The notes beneath the pieces are model-generated. The model saw only the letters and a list, made by a program, of their open reading frames with translations, was not told the DNA's origin and did no database searches. From positions 1-64,000 of the forward strand of contig NZ_SAVA01000001.1 of NCBI RefSeq assembly GCF_004022465.1: a DNA stretch of 64,000 bases. The letters run 5' to 3'. The DNA comes from Rhodobacter huangdaonensis. Lineage in GTDB: Bacteria > Pseudomonadota > Alphaproteobacteria > Rhodobacterales > Rhodobacteraceae. The translations under genes were made by a program, and so were the position numbers. Numbering within the stretch: position 1 is the stretch's first letter; each line of letters opens with the position of its first letter. Positions 51,583 through 59,814 of the stretch are shown here, piece by piece.

Positions 51583-53393
51583 GCGCCACAGCGGAACTCC
51601 GGTCCGGGGCGGCGACCGCCCCGGATGCCCCGCCCCGCCCGGTGCTGTCGGTCGAGGGGCTGACGATCTCGGTCCGGGCCGAGGGGCGCGAGCGGGCGCT
51701 GGTGCGCGATCTCAGCTTCACCCTTGCACCGGGCGAGACCATCGCCATCGCCGGCGAGAGCGGCTCGGGCAAGTCGCTGACCTCGCTCGCGATCATGGGG
51801 CTGCTGCCGCCGCCCGCGCTGCGCGTCAGCGCCGGGGCGATCCGCCTTGACGGCGAGGATCTGACCCGCCTGCCCGAGGGCCGGATGCGGGCCATTCGCG
51901 GCAACCGCATCGCGATGATCTTCCAGGAGCCGATGACCTCGCTCAACCCGGTGCTGTCGATCGGGCGCCAGCTTTGCGAGGCGATCCGCGCCCATGCGCC
52001 GGTCTCGCGCGCCGAGGCCCGCCGCCGCGCCCTCGGGGCGCTGACGGCGGTGCGGATCTCCGAGCCCGAGCGCCGGCTCGGCCAGTTCCCGCACGAGCTG
52101 TCGGGCGGTATGCGGCAGCGCGTGATGATCGCGATGGCGCTGGCGCTGCGCCCCGACGTGCTGATCGCCGACGAACCGACCACCGCGCTCGACGTCACCG
52201 TGCAGCGCGAGGTGCTCGACCTGCTGCGCGATCTGCAGCGCGAGATGGGCACCGCAATCATCCTCATCACCCATGACATGGGCGTGGTGGCCGAGATGGC
52301 CGAGCGGGTGATCGTGATGAAACAGGGTCAGGTGGTCGAGACCGGCCCGGTCGCGCAGATCTTCGCCGCGCCGCAACAGCCCTACACCCGCGACCTGCTG
52401 GCCGCGGTGCCGCGGATGGGCGACGGCAGCGGCGCCCCTGCCCCCGCCACCGAGGCCGACCCCGTCGCCCGGCTGCGCGATCTCTGCGTGCGCTTCGACA
52501 TCCGCGGCGGGCTGCTGTCGCGCGTCACCCACCGCGTCCATGCGGTCGAGGGGGTCAGCTTCGACATCCGCGCCGGCGAGACCTTCTCGCTCGTCGGCGA
52601 AAGCGGCTGCGGCAAGTCGACGATCGCCAAGGCGCTGACCGGGCTCGTGCCCCATCAGGGCAGCATCGAGGTGGCGGGGCATCGGCTCGGCGGTCTGTCC
52701 CCGCGCGAGATGAAGGCGCTGCGTCGCGACGTGCAGATCGTGTTCCAGGACCCGATGGCGGCACTCGACCCGCGGATGCGGGTGGGCGATCTGGTGAGCG
52801 AACCACTCCTCATCCACGGCATCGGCACCCCCGAGACCCGGCGCGCGCATGTCGCGACGCTCTTCGAGCGGGTCGGGCTCGCCCGCGATCAGCTCGACCG
52901 CTATCCGCACGAGTTCTCGGGCGGTCAGCGCCAGCGGATCTGCATCGCCCGCGCCCTTGCGCTGCAGCCGAAGCTGATCATCGCCGACGAGAGCGTCTCG
53001 GCGCTTGACGTCTCGGTGCAGGCGCGGGTGCTCGACCTGCTTGCCGCGCTGAAGCGCGAATTCGGCATCGCCTATCTCTTCATCAGCCATGACATGGCGG
53101 TGGTCGAGAACATCTCGGACCGGGTGGCGGTGATGTTCATGGGCCAGATCGTCGAGATGGGCACCCGCGCGCAGATCTTCGGCACCCCGCAGCACCCCTA
53201 TACCCGGCGGCTGATGGCGGCGGTGCCGGTGCCCGATCCGGGGGCCGAGCGGCCGCCGCTGCCGCGTCTGGCGGGCGAGGTGCCAAGCCCGGTCTACCCG
53301 CTGGGTGCGGCGCCGCAACGCCACCGGCTGCGCGACATCGGGGGCGGACATCTGGTCGCCGAGACGGAGATCACCCCCGCGGGCGGGCGCTGA
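51579..53393 (+). CDS. Peptide/amide-type ABC transporter ATPase, DppD-DppF fusion
   Basis: The protein is 604 residues with two ABC units. Walker A motifs are GESGSGKSLTS (first) and GESGCGKSTIAK (second); signatures LSGGMRQRVMIAMAL and FSGGQRQRICIARAL; Walker B LIADEPTTALD and LIIADESVSALD. It overlaps the amidase stop. It closes the amiC-amiR-dppC-dppB-binding protein-amidase-ATPase operon. Confidence 0.9.
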   Translation: MSATAELRSGAATAPDAPPRPVLSVEGLTISVRAEGRERALVRDLSFTLAPGETIAIAGESGSGKSLTSLAIMGLLPPPALRVSAGAIRLDGEDLTRLPEGRMRAIRGNRIAMIFQEPMTSLNPVLSIGRQLCEAIRAHAPVSRAEARRRALGALTAVRISEPERRLGQFPHELSGGMRQRVMIAMALALRPDVLIADEPTTALDVTVQREVLDLLRDLQREMGTAIILITHDMGVVAEMAERVIVMKQGQVVETGPVAQIFAAPQQPYTRDLLAAVPRMGDGSGAPAPATEADPVARLRDLCVRFDIRGGLLSRVTHRVHAVEGVSFDIRAGETFSLVGESGCGKSTIAKALTGLVPHQGSIEVAGHRLGGLSPREMKALRRDVQIVFQDPMAALDPRMRVGDLVSEPLLIHGIGTPETRRAHVATLFERVGLARDQLDRYPHEFSGGQRQRICIARALALQPKLIIADESVSALDVSVQARVLDLLAALKREFGIAYLFISHDMAVVENISDRVAVMFMGQIVEMGTRAQIFGTPQHPYTRRLMAAVPVPDPGAERPPLPRLAGEVPSPVYPLGAAPQRHRLRDIGGGHLVAETEITPAGGR

Positions 53394-53459
53394 CACCCCG
53401 CCCGCGCCGCGCGCTGGCCCTTGCCGGCGGCGGCGGAACTTGCCAGAACTGCGCCCATC

Positions 53460-54365
53460 ATGGCCCTGCCCTCCGCCCCCCGCAGCTATACGGTCGACAC
53501 GCTCGTGCGGATGCACGGTTTCCGCGACTGTCTGGCCTCGGCGGCCCATGATCTGCTCGAGACGCATCTGGCGCTGCCGCGCGAGGTCCATTACGTCGCC
53601 GACCTGCAACGCTGGATGCTGAGCCAGATCACCATCGCGCTGCATTTCGAGCACCGGCGCGATCCGGCCCGCCCGCCGATCTCGCCCGCCAATCTGGTGC
53701 GGGCGATCGGCGACAGCGGCATCGCCAGCCGCAACACCGCGCACACCTTCCTGATGGAGATGCGCCGCTATCACTTCGTCACGCCGCTCGCGCGCGCCGA
53801 CGGCCGGCAGCGCGCCGTCGAGGCGACGGAGATGAGCGAAGGGCTGATCCGGCGCTATTTCGACATCCACCTGCGCGCGCTTGACCGGCTCGATGACGGC
53901 GGGCGCGCGGCACTTTCCCGCGCCCGGCCCGATCTGCTGCACGCCGCCCAGCCCCGCTTTGCGCGGAAGCTGGCCGCCCGCCGCGACTGGCACAGGCCGC
54001 CCGCCAGCATCGCGAAATTCGTCAGTTCCGATTCCGGCAGCAGCATCCTGCACGACCTGATCGCGGACGTGCCCCCGCCGGCCGAGGACGCGACCGCGCC
54101 GATCTGGGTCGGCACCGTCTCGCCCAAGGTGCTGTCGAGCCGCTACCGGATCTCGCGCACCCATGCGGCGCGGCTTTTCGCGCAGGCCCGCGAGGCCGGG
54201 CTGATCGGCTGGGCGCGGCCCAGCAACCGCGGTGCATGCTGGATCTCGCCGCAGCTCGTGCGCGACTATCGGCGCTGGCAGGCGATCAAGTTCGCCTGCG
54301 CCTCCTCGGCCTTTGCCGAGGCCTGCGCCGGCACCGGCTCTGCCGCGACCGAAGCCATCGGCTGA
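53460..54365 (+). CDS. Uncharacterised protein with winged-helix-like segments
   Basis: The protein is 301 residues from ATG 53460 (no clear RBS; an upstream in-frame start adds 13 residues). No characterised family was recognised. Two parts look like winged helices: ISPANLVRAIGDSGIASRNTAHTFLMEM (about residues 74-101) and LSSRYRISRTHAARLFAQAREAGLIG (about 220-245), each followed by a basic stretch. A DNA-binding role is therefore possible. It lies 66 bp after the amide transporter operon in the same direction and may be a regulator linked to it, but nothing else supports this. Confidence 0.6.
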   Translation: MALPSAPRSYTVDTLVRMHGFRDCLASAAHDLLETHLALPREVHYVADLQRWMLSQITIALHFEHRRDPARPPISPANLVRAIGDSGIASRNTAHTFLMEMRRYHFVTPLARADGRQRAVEATEMSEGLIRRYFDIHLRALDRLDDGGRAALSRARPDLLHAAQPRFARKLAARRDWHRPPASIAKFVSSDSGSSILHDLIADVPPPAEDATAPIWVGTVSPKVLSSRYRISRTHAARLFAQAREAGLIGWARPSNRGACWISPQLVRDYRRWQAIKFACASSAFAEACAGTGSAATEAIG

Positions 54366-54371
54366 GACGCC

Positions 54372-54395
54372 ACGGAGGGCCCGAAGGCCCCCCGC
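54372..54395. terminator. Short hairpin between converging genes
   Basis: GGGCC-CGAA-GGCCC (54377-54390) with a stable CGAA loop lies between two converging genes. There is no T tract, so it is only a possible terminator. Confidence 0.35.
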
Positions 54396-54402
54396 GCATC
54401 CC

Positions 54403-54735
54403 TCATTCGTGGATCGTGTACTCGCCCAGCTCGCACAGGTTCTGCGTGTCGGTCGTGGTGTCGAGTTCGTCGCCCTGGAATTCGAAGCGCATGTCGTAGT
54501 CGCACACCGAGCGGCCATCGGCGATGGTGATCTCCATTGATTCACCGGGCTCGAGAACCTGGTCGCCGAAGACGTCGTCTTCCCAGGCATTGACGCCCAC
54601 CGGGGAAGTGTAGAAGTTGTTCAGCACGGAATGGGTGCCGTTTTTCAGCGTGAACACGAGGTCCTCGGCGAGCGCCGGGGTCGACACGCACAGGGCGACG
54701 GCCGCAGCGACCAGCGCAGCGTTAAACTTTTTCAT
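54403..54735 (-). CDS. Small secreted protein of unknown function
   Basis: The protein is 110 residues with a clean signal peptide (MKKFNAALVAAAVALC..., cleavage after PALA). The mature part is acidic and beta-rich. It starts DLVFTLKNGT, contains EITIADGRSVCDYDMRF and ends NLCELGEYTIHE; two cysteines could form a disulfide. Small proteins of this pattern are common in Rhodobacteraceae, without known function. Downstream on the plus strand is the arsR gene, transcribed away from it. An AT-rich zone around 54830 may serve as promoter. Confidence 0.72.
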   Translation of the reverse strand: MKKFNAALVAAAVALCVSTPALAEDLVFTLKNGTHSVLNNFYTSPVGVNAWEDDVFGDQVLEPGESMEITIADGRSVCDYDMRFEFQGDELDTTTDTQNLCELGEYTIHE

Positions 54736-54949
54736 TTCTTCAGCCTGTTTTGGGATGGTGGAGCGAAGCTTCGAGGCGAACCCTAACCGAGCGGCACGCG
54801 GAACAGAAGCCGCTTCCGGTCCCATATTTGGGTTTAATTTTCCCGCCGTCAGAGCCGGCGACGGCGTGCCATCAGGGCGGCCGGCCCCCTCGCACGCCCC
54901 GGCTTCGCCAGGGCCCGCGAGGGGGGCTTGCGTCTTAGGCAATCTTCGC

Positions 54950-54969
54950 TTATCGACGATCAACGATAA
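54950..54969. promoter_or_regulatory. ArsR operator
   Basis: TTATCG-N8-CGATAA is a perfect inverted repeat ending 10 bp before the arsR start codon. Size and position are typical of ArsR/SmtB operators. Confidence 0.7.
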
Positions 54970-54979
54970 TGGAGCCGCC

Positions 54980-55324
54980 ATGCAGATCCGGAGCGACGAC
55001 GGGCAGACCCGGGACGCGGAGATTGCCGTGCTGGCAAAGGCACTCTCGCATCCGGCGCGGATCCGGATCCTGCGCATGCTGCAGGCGGCGCCGGGCTGCA
55101 TCGGGGGCGAGATCGTCGAGGCGATCGGCCTCGCCCAGTCCACGGTTTCCGAACATCTGCGCATCCTCAAGGCCGCCGGCGTGATCTCCGGCGAGATCGA
55201 CGGGCCGCGCATCTGCTATGCGCTGACCCCCGCCGCCCTTGCACCGCTGACCGATCTCATTTCCGGCCTGACGCCGTCGCCGGCCGGCGCCTGCTGCCTG
55301 CCTGCCGCGAAGGACATCGCATGA
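54980..55324 (+). CDS. arsR: ArsR-family arsenic-responsive repressor
   Basis: The protein is 114 residues, start ATG 54980 (GGAG). The winged helix is GGEIVEAIGLAQSTVSEHLRILKAAGVI and the N-terminal KALSHPARIRILRML is typical. A cysteine pair ACC lies near the C-terminus (residues about 106-107) with another Cys at 39, suggesting an As(III) site built from these residues rather than the classical CVC in the recognition helix. It represses its own operon through the operator just upstream. The stop overlaps the ACR3 start. Confidence 0.88.
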   Translation: MQIRSDDGQTRDAEIAVLAKALSHPARIRILRMLQAAPGCIGGEIVEAIGLAQSTVSEHLRILKAAGVISGEIDGPRICYALTPAALAPLTDLISGLTPSPAGACCLPAAKDIA

Positions 55325-56340
55325 GCCTCTTCGAACGCGGACTGACCCTGTGGGTCGCCCTGTGCATCCTTGCCGGGCTGGTGCTGGGCAGCCTCGCGCC
55401 CGGCCTGTTCGGCGCACTGGCCGGGCTCGAATACGCCTCGGTGAACCTCGTCGTCGCGGTGCTGATCTGGGCGATGGTCTATCCGATGATGATCGGCATC
55501 GACCTCGGCTCGCTCAAGGATGTCGGGCGGCGCCCGAAAGGTCTGGTTATCACCCTGGTGGTGAACTGGCTGATCAAGCCTTTCACCATGGCCGCGCTGG
55601 CGGTGCTGTTCTTCGAGCATCTCTTCGCCGCGCTGATCGCGCCCGACCGGGCGGCCCAATATGTCGCCGGGCTGATCCTGCTCGGTGCGGCGCCCTGCAC
55701 GGCGATGGTCTTCGTCTGGTCGCAGCTGACGAAGGGGGACCCGAATTACACGCTGGTGCAGGTCTCGGTGAACGATCTGATCATGGTCGTGGCCTTCGCA
55801 CCGATCGTCGCCTTCCTGCTTGGCGTGACCGAGATCGCGGTGCCGTGGGAGACGCTGATCCTGTCGGTCGTCCTTTATATCGTGATCCCGCTGATCGCCG
55901 GCACCGTGACGCGGCACCTGCTGATCGCGCGCGGCGGTGTGGCGGCGGTTTCGGCCTTCACCGCCCGGATCAAGCCCGCCTCCGTCCTCGGGCTGCTGCT
56001 GACCGTGGTGCTGCTGTTCGGCTTTCAGGGGCCGGTGATCGTGTCGCAACCCCTGCTGATCGCGCTGATCGCCACCCCGATCGTGCTGCAATCCTATGGC
56101 ATCTTCGCGCTTGGCTATGTCTGGGCCTGGGCCTGGAAGCTGCCGCACCGGGTGGCGGCGCCCTGTGCGCTGATCGGCACCTCGAACTTCTTCGAGCTGG
56201 CGGTCGCCGTCGCCATCGGCCTGTTCGGCCTGAACTCCGGCGCGGCGCTGGCAACCGTGGTCGGCGTGCTGGTCGAGGTGCCGGTGATGCTGTCGCTTGT
56301 CGCCATCGCCAATCGCACCCGGGACCGGTTCCCGGCATGA
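55321..56340 (+). CDS. arsB: ACR3-family arsenite efflux pump
   Basis: The protein is 339 residues with ten predicted membrane helices. MVYPMMIGIDLGSLKDV, LLGAAPCTAMVFVWSQLTKGD (essential Cys of ACR3) and ALIGTSNFFELAVAVAIGLFG are diagnostic of ACR3 rather than the ArsB family; the gene symbol is used in the sense of arsenite exporter. It expels As(III) using the membrane potential. ATGA overlap with arsR and short distance to arsH show one operon. Confidence 0.92.
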   Translation: MSLFERGLTLWVALCILAGLVLGSLAPGLFGALAGLEYASVNLVVAVLIWAMVYPMMIGIDLGSLKDVGRRPKGLVITLVVNWLIKPFTMAALAVLFFEHLFAALIAPDRAAQYVAGLILLGAAPCTAMVFVWSQLTKGDPNYTLVQVSVNDLIMVVAFAPIVAFLLGVTEIAVPWETLILSVVLYIVIPLIAGTVTRHLLIARGGVAAVSAFTARIKPASVLGLLLTVVLLFGFQGPVIVSQPLLIALIATPIVLQSYGIFALGYVWAWAWKLPHRVAAPCALIGTSNFFELAVAVAIGLFGLNSGAALATVVGVLVEVPVMLSLVAIANRTRDRFPA

Positions 56341-56433
56341 GTGCCCGCATCCGGCCCCCGCAAGGCGCCGCCCCGCCCTCCCCTCCGGCCGGAAAAGACG
56401 GCCGGAGGATCCCTGATCCGGAAGGAAACCGCC

Positions 56434-57162
56434 TTGTCTGAACCTCCGACGGAGACGCCCAACCTCGACGACGCCCTGTTCCCCGGCATCGACCGCGACC
56501 GGCTCTTTGCCGCCGCGACCGCGCCGCACCCGCCGCGCATCCTGCTGCTCTACGGCTCGCTGCGGCCACACAGCTTCTCGCGCCTTGCCGCCGAGGAGGC
56601 CGGGCGTATCCTCGTCCGTCTCGGTGCCGAGGTGCGGTTCTTCACCCCCTCCGGCCTGCCTCTGGTCGATGACGGCGCCGATGCAAGCCACCCGAAGGTG
56701 CGCGAGTTGCGCGACCTGGTGGCCTGGTGCGAGGGCATGGTCTGGTCGAGCCCCGAGCGCCACGGAGCGATGACCGGGCTGATGAAGACGCAGATCGACT
56801 GGATCCCGCTTTCCGAGGGCGCGGTGCGGCCGACGCAGGGCAAGACGCTGGCGCTGATCCAGGTCTCGGGCGGCTCGCAAAGCTTCAACGCGGTCAATCA
56901 GATGCGCATTCTCGGGCGCTGGATGCGGCTGCTGACGATCCCGAACCAGTCCTCGGTGCCGAAGGCGTTTCAGGAATTCGACGAGGCCGGACGGATGCGC
57001 CCCTCGCCGCTTTATGACCGGATCGTCGACGTGATGGAGGAGCTGATGAAATTCACTCTCCTGACCCGGGACCGGGCCGATTACCTCGTGGACCGCTATT
57101 CCGAGCGCAAGGAAAGCGCCGCGGCGCTGATCGCGCGGGTGAACCTCTCCGCCGCGACCTGA
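56434..57162 (+). CDS. arsH: ArsH-type NADPH:FMN oxidoreductase
   Basis: The protein is 242 residues. The start was set at TTG 56434 because AAGGA lies 7 bp upstream and homology begins soon after; a GTG at 56341 is the in-frame alternative. LLYGSLRPHSFSRLAAEEAGRIL is the flavodoxin-like FMN loop; SPERHGAMTGLMKTQIDWIPL and LIQVSGGSQSFNAVNQMRILGRWMRL are ArsH hallmarks. It oxidises trivalent organoarsenicals or gives general oxidative tolerance. No arsenate reductase (arsC) gene accompanies the operon. Confidence 0.9.
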   Translation: MSEPPTETPNLDDALFPGIDRDRLFAAATAPHPPRILLLYGSLRPHSFSRLAAEEAGRILVRLGAEVRFFTPSGLPLVDDGADASHPKVRELRDLVAWCEGMVWSSPERHGAMTGLMKTQIDWIPLSEGAVRPTQGKTLALIQVSGGSQSFNAVNQMRILGRWMRLLTIPNQSSVPKAFQEFDEAGRMRPSPLYDRIVDVMEELMKFTLLTRDRADYLVDRYSERKESAAALIARVNLSAAT

Positions 57163-57210
57163 GGCGCGCGGCACGACCGGCCCGCGCGGGCCGCGCCTTG
57201 CGGCAGAAGA

Positions 57211-57257
57211 AAGGCCCCGGGGGTCCGGCCCGGCCGGAACCGGCCCCGACCCCCGGG
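57211..57257 (-). terminator. Terminator between arsH and the CoA ligase gene
   Basis: A 10-bp stem CCCGGGGGTC / GACCCCCGGG (57216-57225 with 57248-57257) also contains inner pairing. On the minus strand it is followed by CCTTTCTTCT, so it most likely ends the leftward hydroxycinnamate operon. Confidence 0.7.
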
Positions 57258-57320
57258 CAGGGAGGAAACCTGCCGCGGCGCGCGGCGGGGGGGCGATTTC
57301 CCGGCCGCGCCGCCGCCTTG

Positions 57321-58829
57321 TCAGCGCACCGCCGCCGCCCGCGCCGTCTCGCGCAGCACATGCTTCATCACCTTGCCCGATCCGGTCCGTGGCAGCTCGG
57401 GAACGAGGCGGAAATCCTTCGGAACCTTGTAATGGGCGATCAGACTGCGGCAATGCGTGACCAGCTCGGCCGCCTGCGGCGCCTGCCCCGGCGCCGGCAC
57501 GATATAGGCACAGCCGACCTCGCCCCAGCGTTCATCGGGAATGCCGATCACCGCGACCTCGCGCACCGCATCATGCTGGATCAGCGCCGCCTCGACCTCG
57601 ACCGGATAGACGTTCTCGCCGCCCGAGATGAACATGTCCTTGCGGCGATCGACGATGGTGATGTAGCCGTCCGCATCGCGCACGCCAATATCGCCCGAGC
57701 GCAGGCCGCCCTCGGGGGTAAAGGCCCGGTCGCGCTCTTCCGGCCGGTTCCAGTAGCCCGGCGTGACGTTCAGCCCGAAGATCACCACCTCGCCCGGAAC
57801 GCCGTCGGGCACTTCCTCGTCGTTCTCGTCGACGATGCTCACGCTGGTCAGCGGCCCTGCCACCCCCACCGCCCCGGCCTTCTCGCGCAGCATCTCGGGC
57901 GACAGCGGCATGCCAAGCGTGGTGCCGGTCTCGGTCATGCCGTAGCCGTCGACCATCTTGACGCCGTGATCGAGCCACCAGCGGATCTGCGAGGGCGGGT
58001 TCGGCGCGCCGCCGGTGAACAGGGCCTTGAGCCTGCGCCAGCGCGACGGATCGAAATTGCCGGCGTGGCGCAGCGCCTCGGCCATCTGCGGGACGCAGAA
58101 GTAATGCGTGACGCCCCAGTCGGGGTGGCCGAGGCGCTCGTTCGTCGCCTCGGGGTCGAAGCCGGGCGACACGATGAAGGTTCCGCCACGCAGGATCGGC
58201 GGCCAGATCTGCGTGACGATGCCGATCACATGGAACATCGGGCTGTCGCACAGGAAGACGCAGCCGGTGTCGACCTCGCCCAGAACGTTGAAGTTCACCG
58301 CCGTCGCAAGCAGGAACTGCGAGGTCAGCAACGCCCCTTTCGGCACCCCCGAGGTGCCCGAGGTGTACAGGATGATGCAGGTGTCAAAGCCCGAGTGGCG
58401 CGGCGGGCGCGGCGCCGGATCGGCGGCGCGGACCTCGTCGATGAAGGTCGAGACCTGTTCCAGCCGGCAGCCATCCGGCAGGACCGGCGCCGCATCGAAA
58501 TCGGTATAGACCAGCTTCGGCGTGCAATCGGCCAGCAGCCGCGCAAGTTCGGGCCGGGACAGCCGCCAGTTCAGCGGCACGAAGATCGCACCGAGCCGCA
58601 TCAGCGCCTGCTGCAGCACGATCAGATCGACGCAGTTGCGTGCGATGACGGCGACACGTTCACCGCGCGAAATCCCCTTGCCGGCGAGCACCCCCACGGC
58701 GCGCAGGATGTCGGCGTCAAGCGCGCCATAGCTCCAGCGCCGGCCGGTCGCGAGATCGATACAGGCAAGTGCCGCCGGTCGCAGCCGCGCATGCATGGCG
58801 ACCGGATCCGGTGTGATGAAATCGAGCAT
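57321..58829 (-). CDS. fcs: Hydroxycinnamate (feruloyl/coumaroyl)-CoA ligase
   Basis: The protein is 502 residues, start ATG 58829 with GGGAGGAGG. AMP-binding motifs are YTSGTSGVPKGALL, GYGMTETGTTLG, RSGDIGVRDADGYITIVDRRKD and the lysine region RTGSGKVMKH. It forms CoA thioesters with ATP. The next two genes upstream in the operon encode the hydratase-lyase and an aldehyde dehydrogenase, which makes ferulate, p-coumarate or caffeate the likely substrate. It lies last in the leftward operon. Confidence 0.82.
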   Translation of the reverse strand: MLDFITPDPVAMHARLRPAALACIDLATGRRWSYGALDADILRAVGVLAGKGISRGERVAVIARNCVDLIVLQQALMRLGAIFVPLNWRLSRPELARLLADCTPKLVYTDFDAAPVLPDGCRLEQVSTFIDEVRAADPAPRPPRHSGFDTCIILYTSGTSGVPKGALLTSQFLLATAVNFNVLGEVDTGCVFLCDSPMFHVIGIVTQIWPPILRGGTFIVSPGFDPEATNERLGHPDWGVTHYFCVPQMAEALRHAGNFDPSRWRRLKALFTGGAPNPPSQIRWWLDHGVKMVDGYGMTETGTTLGMPLSPEMLREKAGAVGVAGPLTSVSIVDENDEEVPDGVPGEVVIFGLNVTPGYWNRPEERDRAFTPEGGLRSGDIGVRDADGYITIVDRRKDMFISGGENVYPVEVEAALIQHDAVREVAVIGIPDERWGEVGCAYIVPAPGQAPQAAELVTHCRSLIAHYKVPKDFRLVPELPRTGSGKVMKHVLRETARAAAVR

Positions 58830-58902
58830 GGTCCTCCTCCCGTGCTGTCAGATGTCGCGGCGGCCGGACAAATCTCCCCTGCGCCCGGCCGCCCGATGGG
58901 CC

Positions 58903-59730
58903 TCAGCTCTTGCGGCTCTTGTCGTAGGCGCCGAGCCCCGGCTTGTAGGACTTCTCGTCGATGAACTGGCGGATGCCCTCCTTGCGGCCCTCGTTGTCGT
59001 AGGAATTCGCCGCCTCCTGCGCCCGGACGAGGTAATCCTCGGCCTCGTCATAGGTCATCACGCCGACGCGGCGGACCGCGTCCTTCGTGGCCTTGAGCGC
59101 GACCGGGTTCTTCTGCAGCAGGGTCTGAGCCACTGCCGTCACCCGGTCCTGCAACGCGGCAAGCGGTATCGACTCGTTCACCAGCCCCCACTCGGCCGCG
59201 GTCTTGCCGTCGATCGGCTCGCCCAGCATCGCGTGATACATCGCCTTGCGGAACGGCAGCAGCTCCACCGCCACCTTGGTCGCGCCACCGCCGGGCAGGA
59301 TGCCCCAGTTGATCTCCGACAGGCCGAACTTCGCCTCGTCGGCGCAGAACGCGAGGTCGCAGGCAAAGAGCGGGCCATAGCCGCCGCCGAAGCACCAGCC
59401 GTTGACCATCGCGATCGTCGGCTTCTGATACCAGCGCAGCCGCCGCCACCAGCCGTAGGATTCGCGCTGCGACTTGCGCACGCCCTTCAGCCCGTCCTTT
59501 TCGGTCTCGCGGAAATATTCCTTCAGATCCATGCCGGCGGTCCACGAGCTGCCCTCGCCGGTGAGCACGAGCACCCCGACATCCTCGCGGAACTCGAGCG
59601 CGTCGAGCGCCTCCATCATCGCGCGGTTCAGCGCGGGCGACATCGCGTTGCGCTTCTCGGGGCGGTTGAACTTCAGCCAGGCGATGCCGTTGCTGACCTC
59701 GTAGACAACCGTGTCGTGATCGTTAGCCAT
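58903..59730 (-). CDS. ech: p-Hydroxycinnamoyl-CoA hydratase/lyase
   Basis: The protein is 275 residues of the crotonase family. NRPEKRNAMSPALNRAMMEAL, SWTAGMDLKEYFRE, MVNGWCFGGGYGPLFACDLAFCADEA and FGLSEINWGILPGG closely follow the known feruloyl-CoA hydratase-lyase (Ech/HCHL), including the Glu in SEINWG that is catalytic. It converts feruloyl-CoA to vanillin and acetyl-CoA (or coumaroyl-CoA to 4-hydroxybenzaldehyde). It sits between the ligase and aldehyde dehydrogenase genes. Confidence 0.93.
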   Translation of the reverse strand: MANDHDTVVYEVSNGIAWLKFNRPEKRNAMSPALNRAMMEALDALEFREDVGVLVLTGEGSSWTAGMDLKEYFRETEKDGLKGVRKSQRESYGWWRRLRWYQKPTIAMVNGWCFGGGYGPLFACDLAFCADEAKFGLSEINWGILPGGGATKVAVELLPFRKAMYHAMLGEPIDGKTAAEWGLVNESIPLAALQDRVTAVAQTLLQKNPVALKATKDAVRRVGVMTYDEAEDYLVRAQEAANSYDNEGRKEGIRQFIDEKSYKPGLGAYDKSRKS

Positions 59731-59814
59731 GGTCTTCTTCCTTTTGTTTTCCGTAAAGGGGGGCGATGCCGGGGCCGCTTCGGCCCCGCCCGCCACCGCA
59801 TGTCGCGGGCCCGC

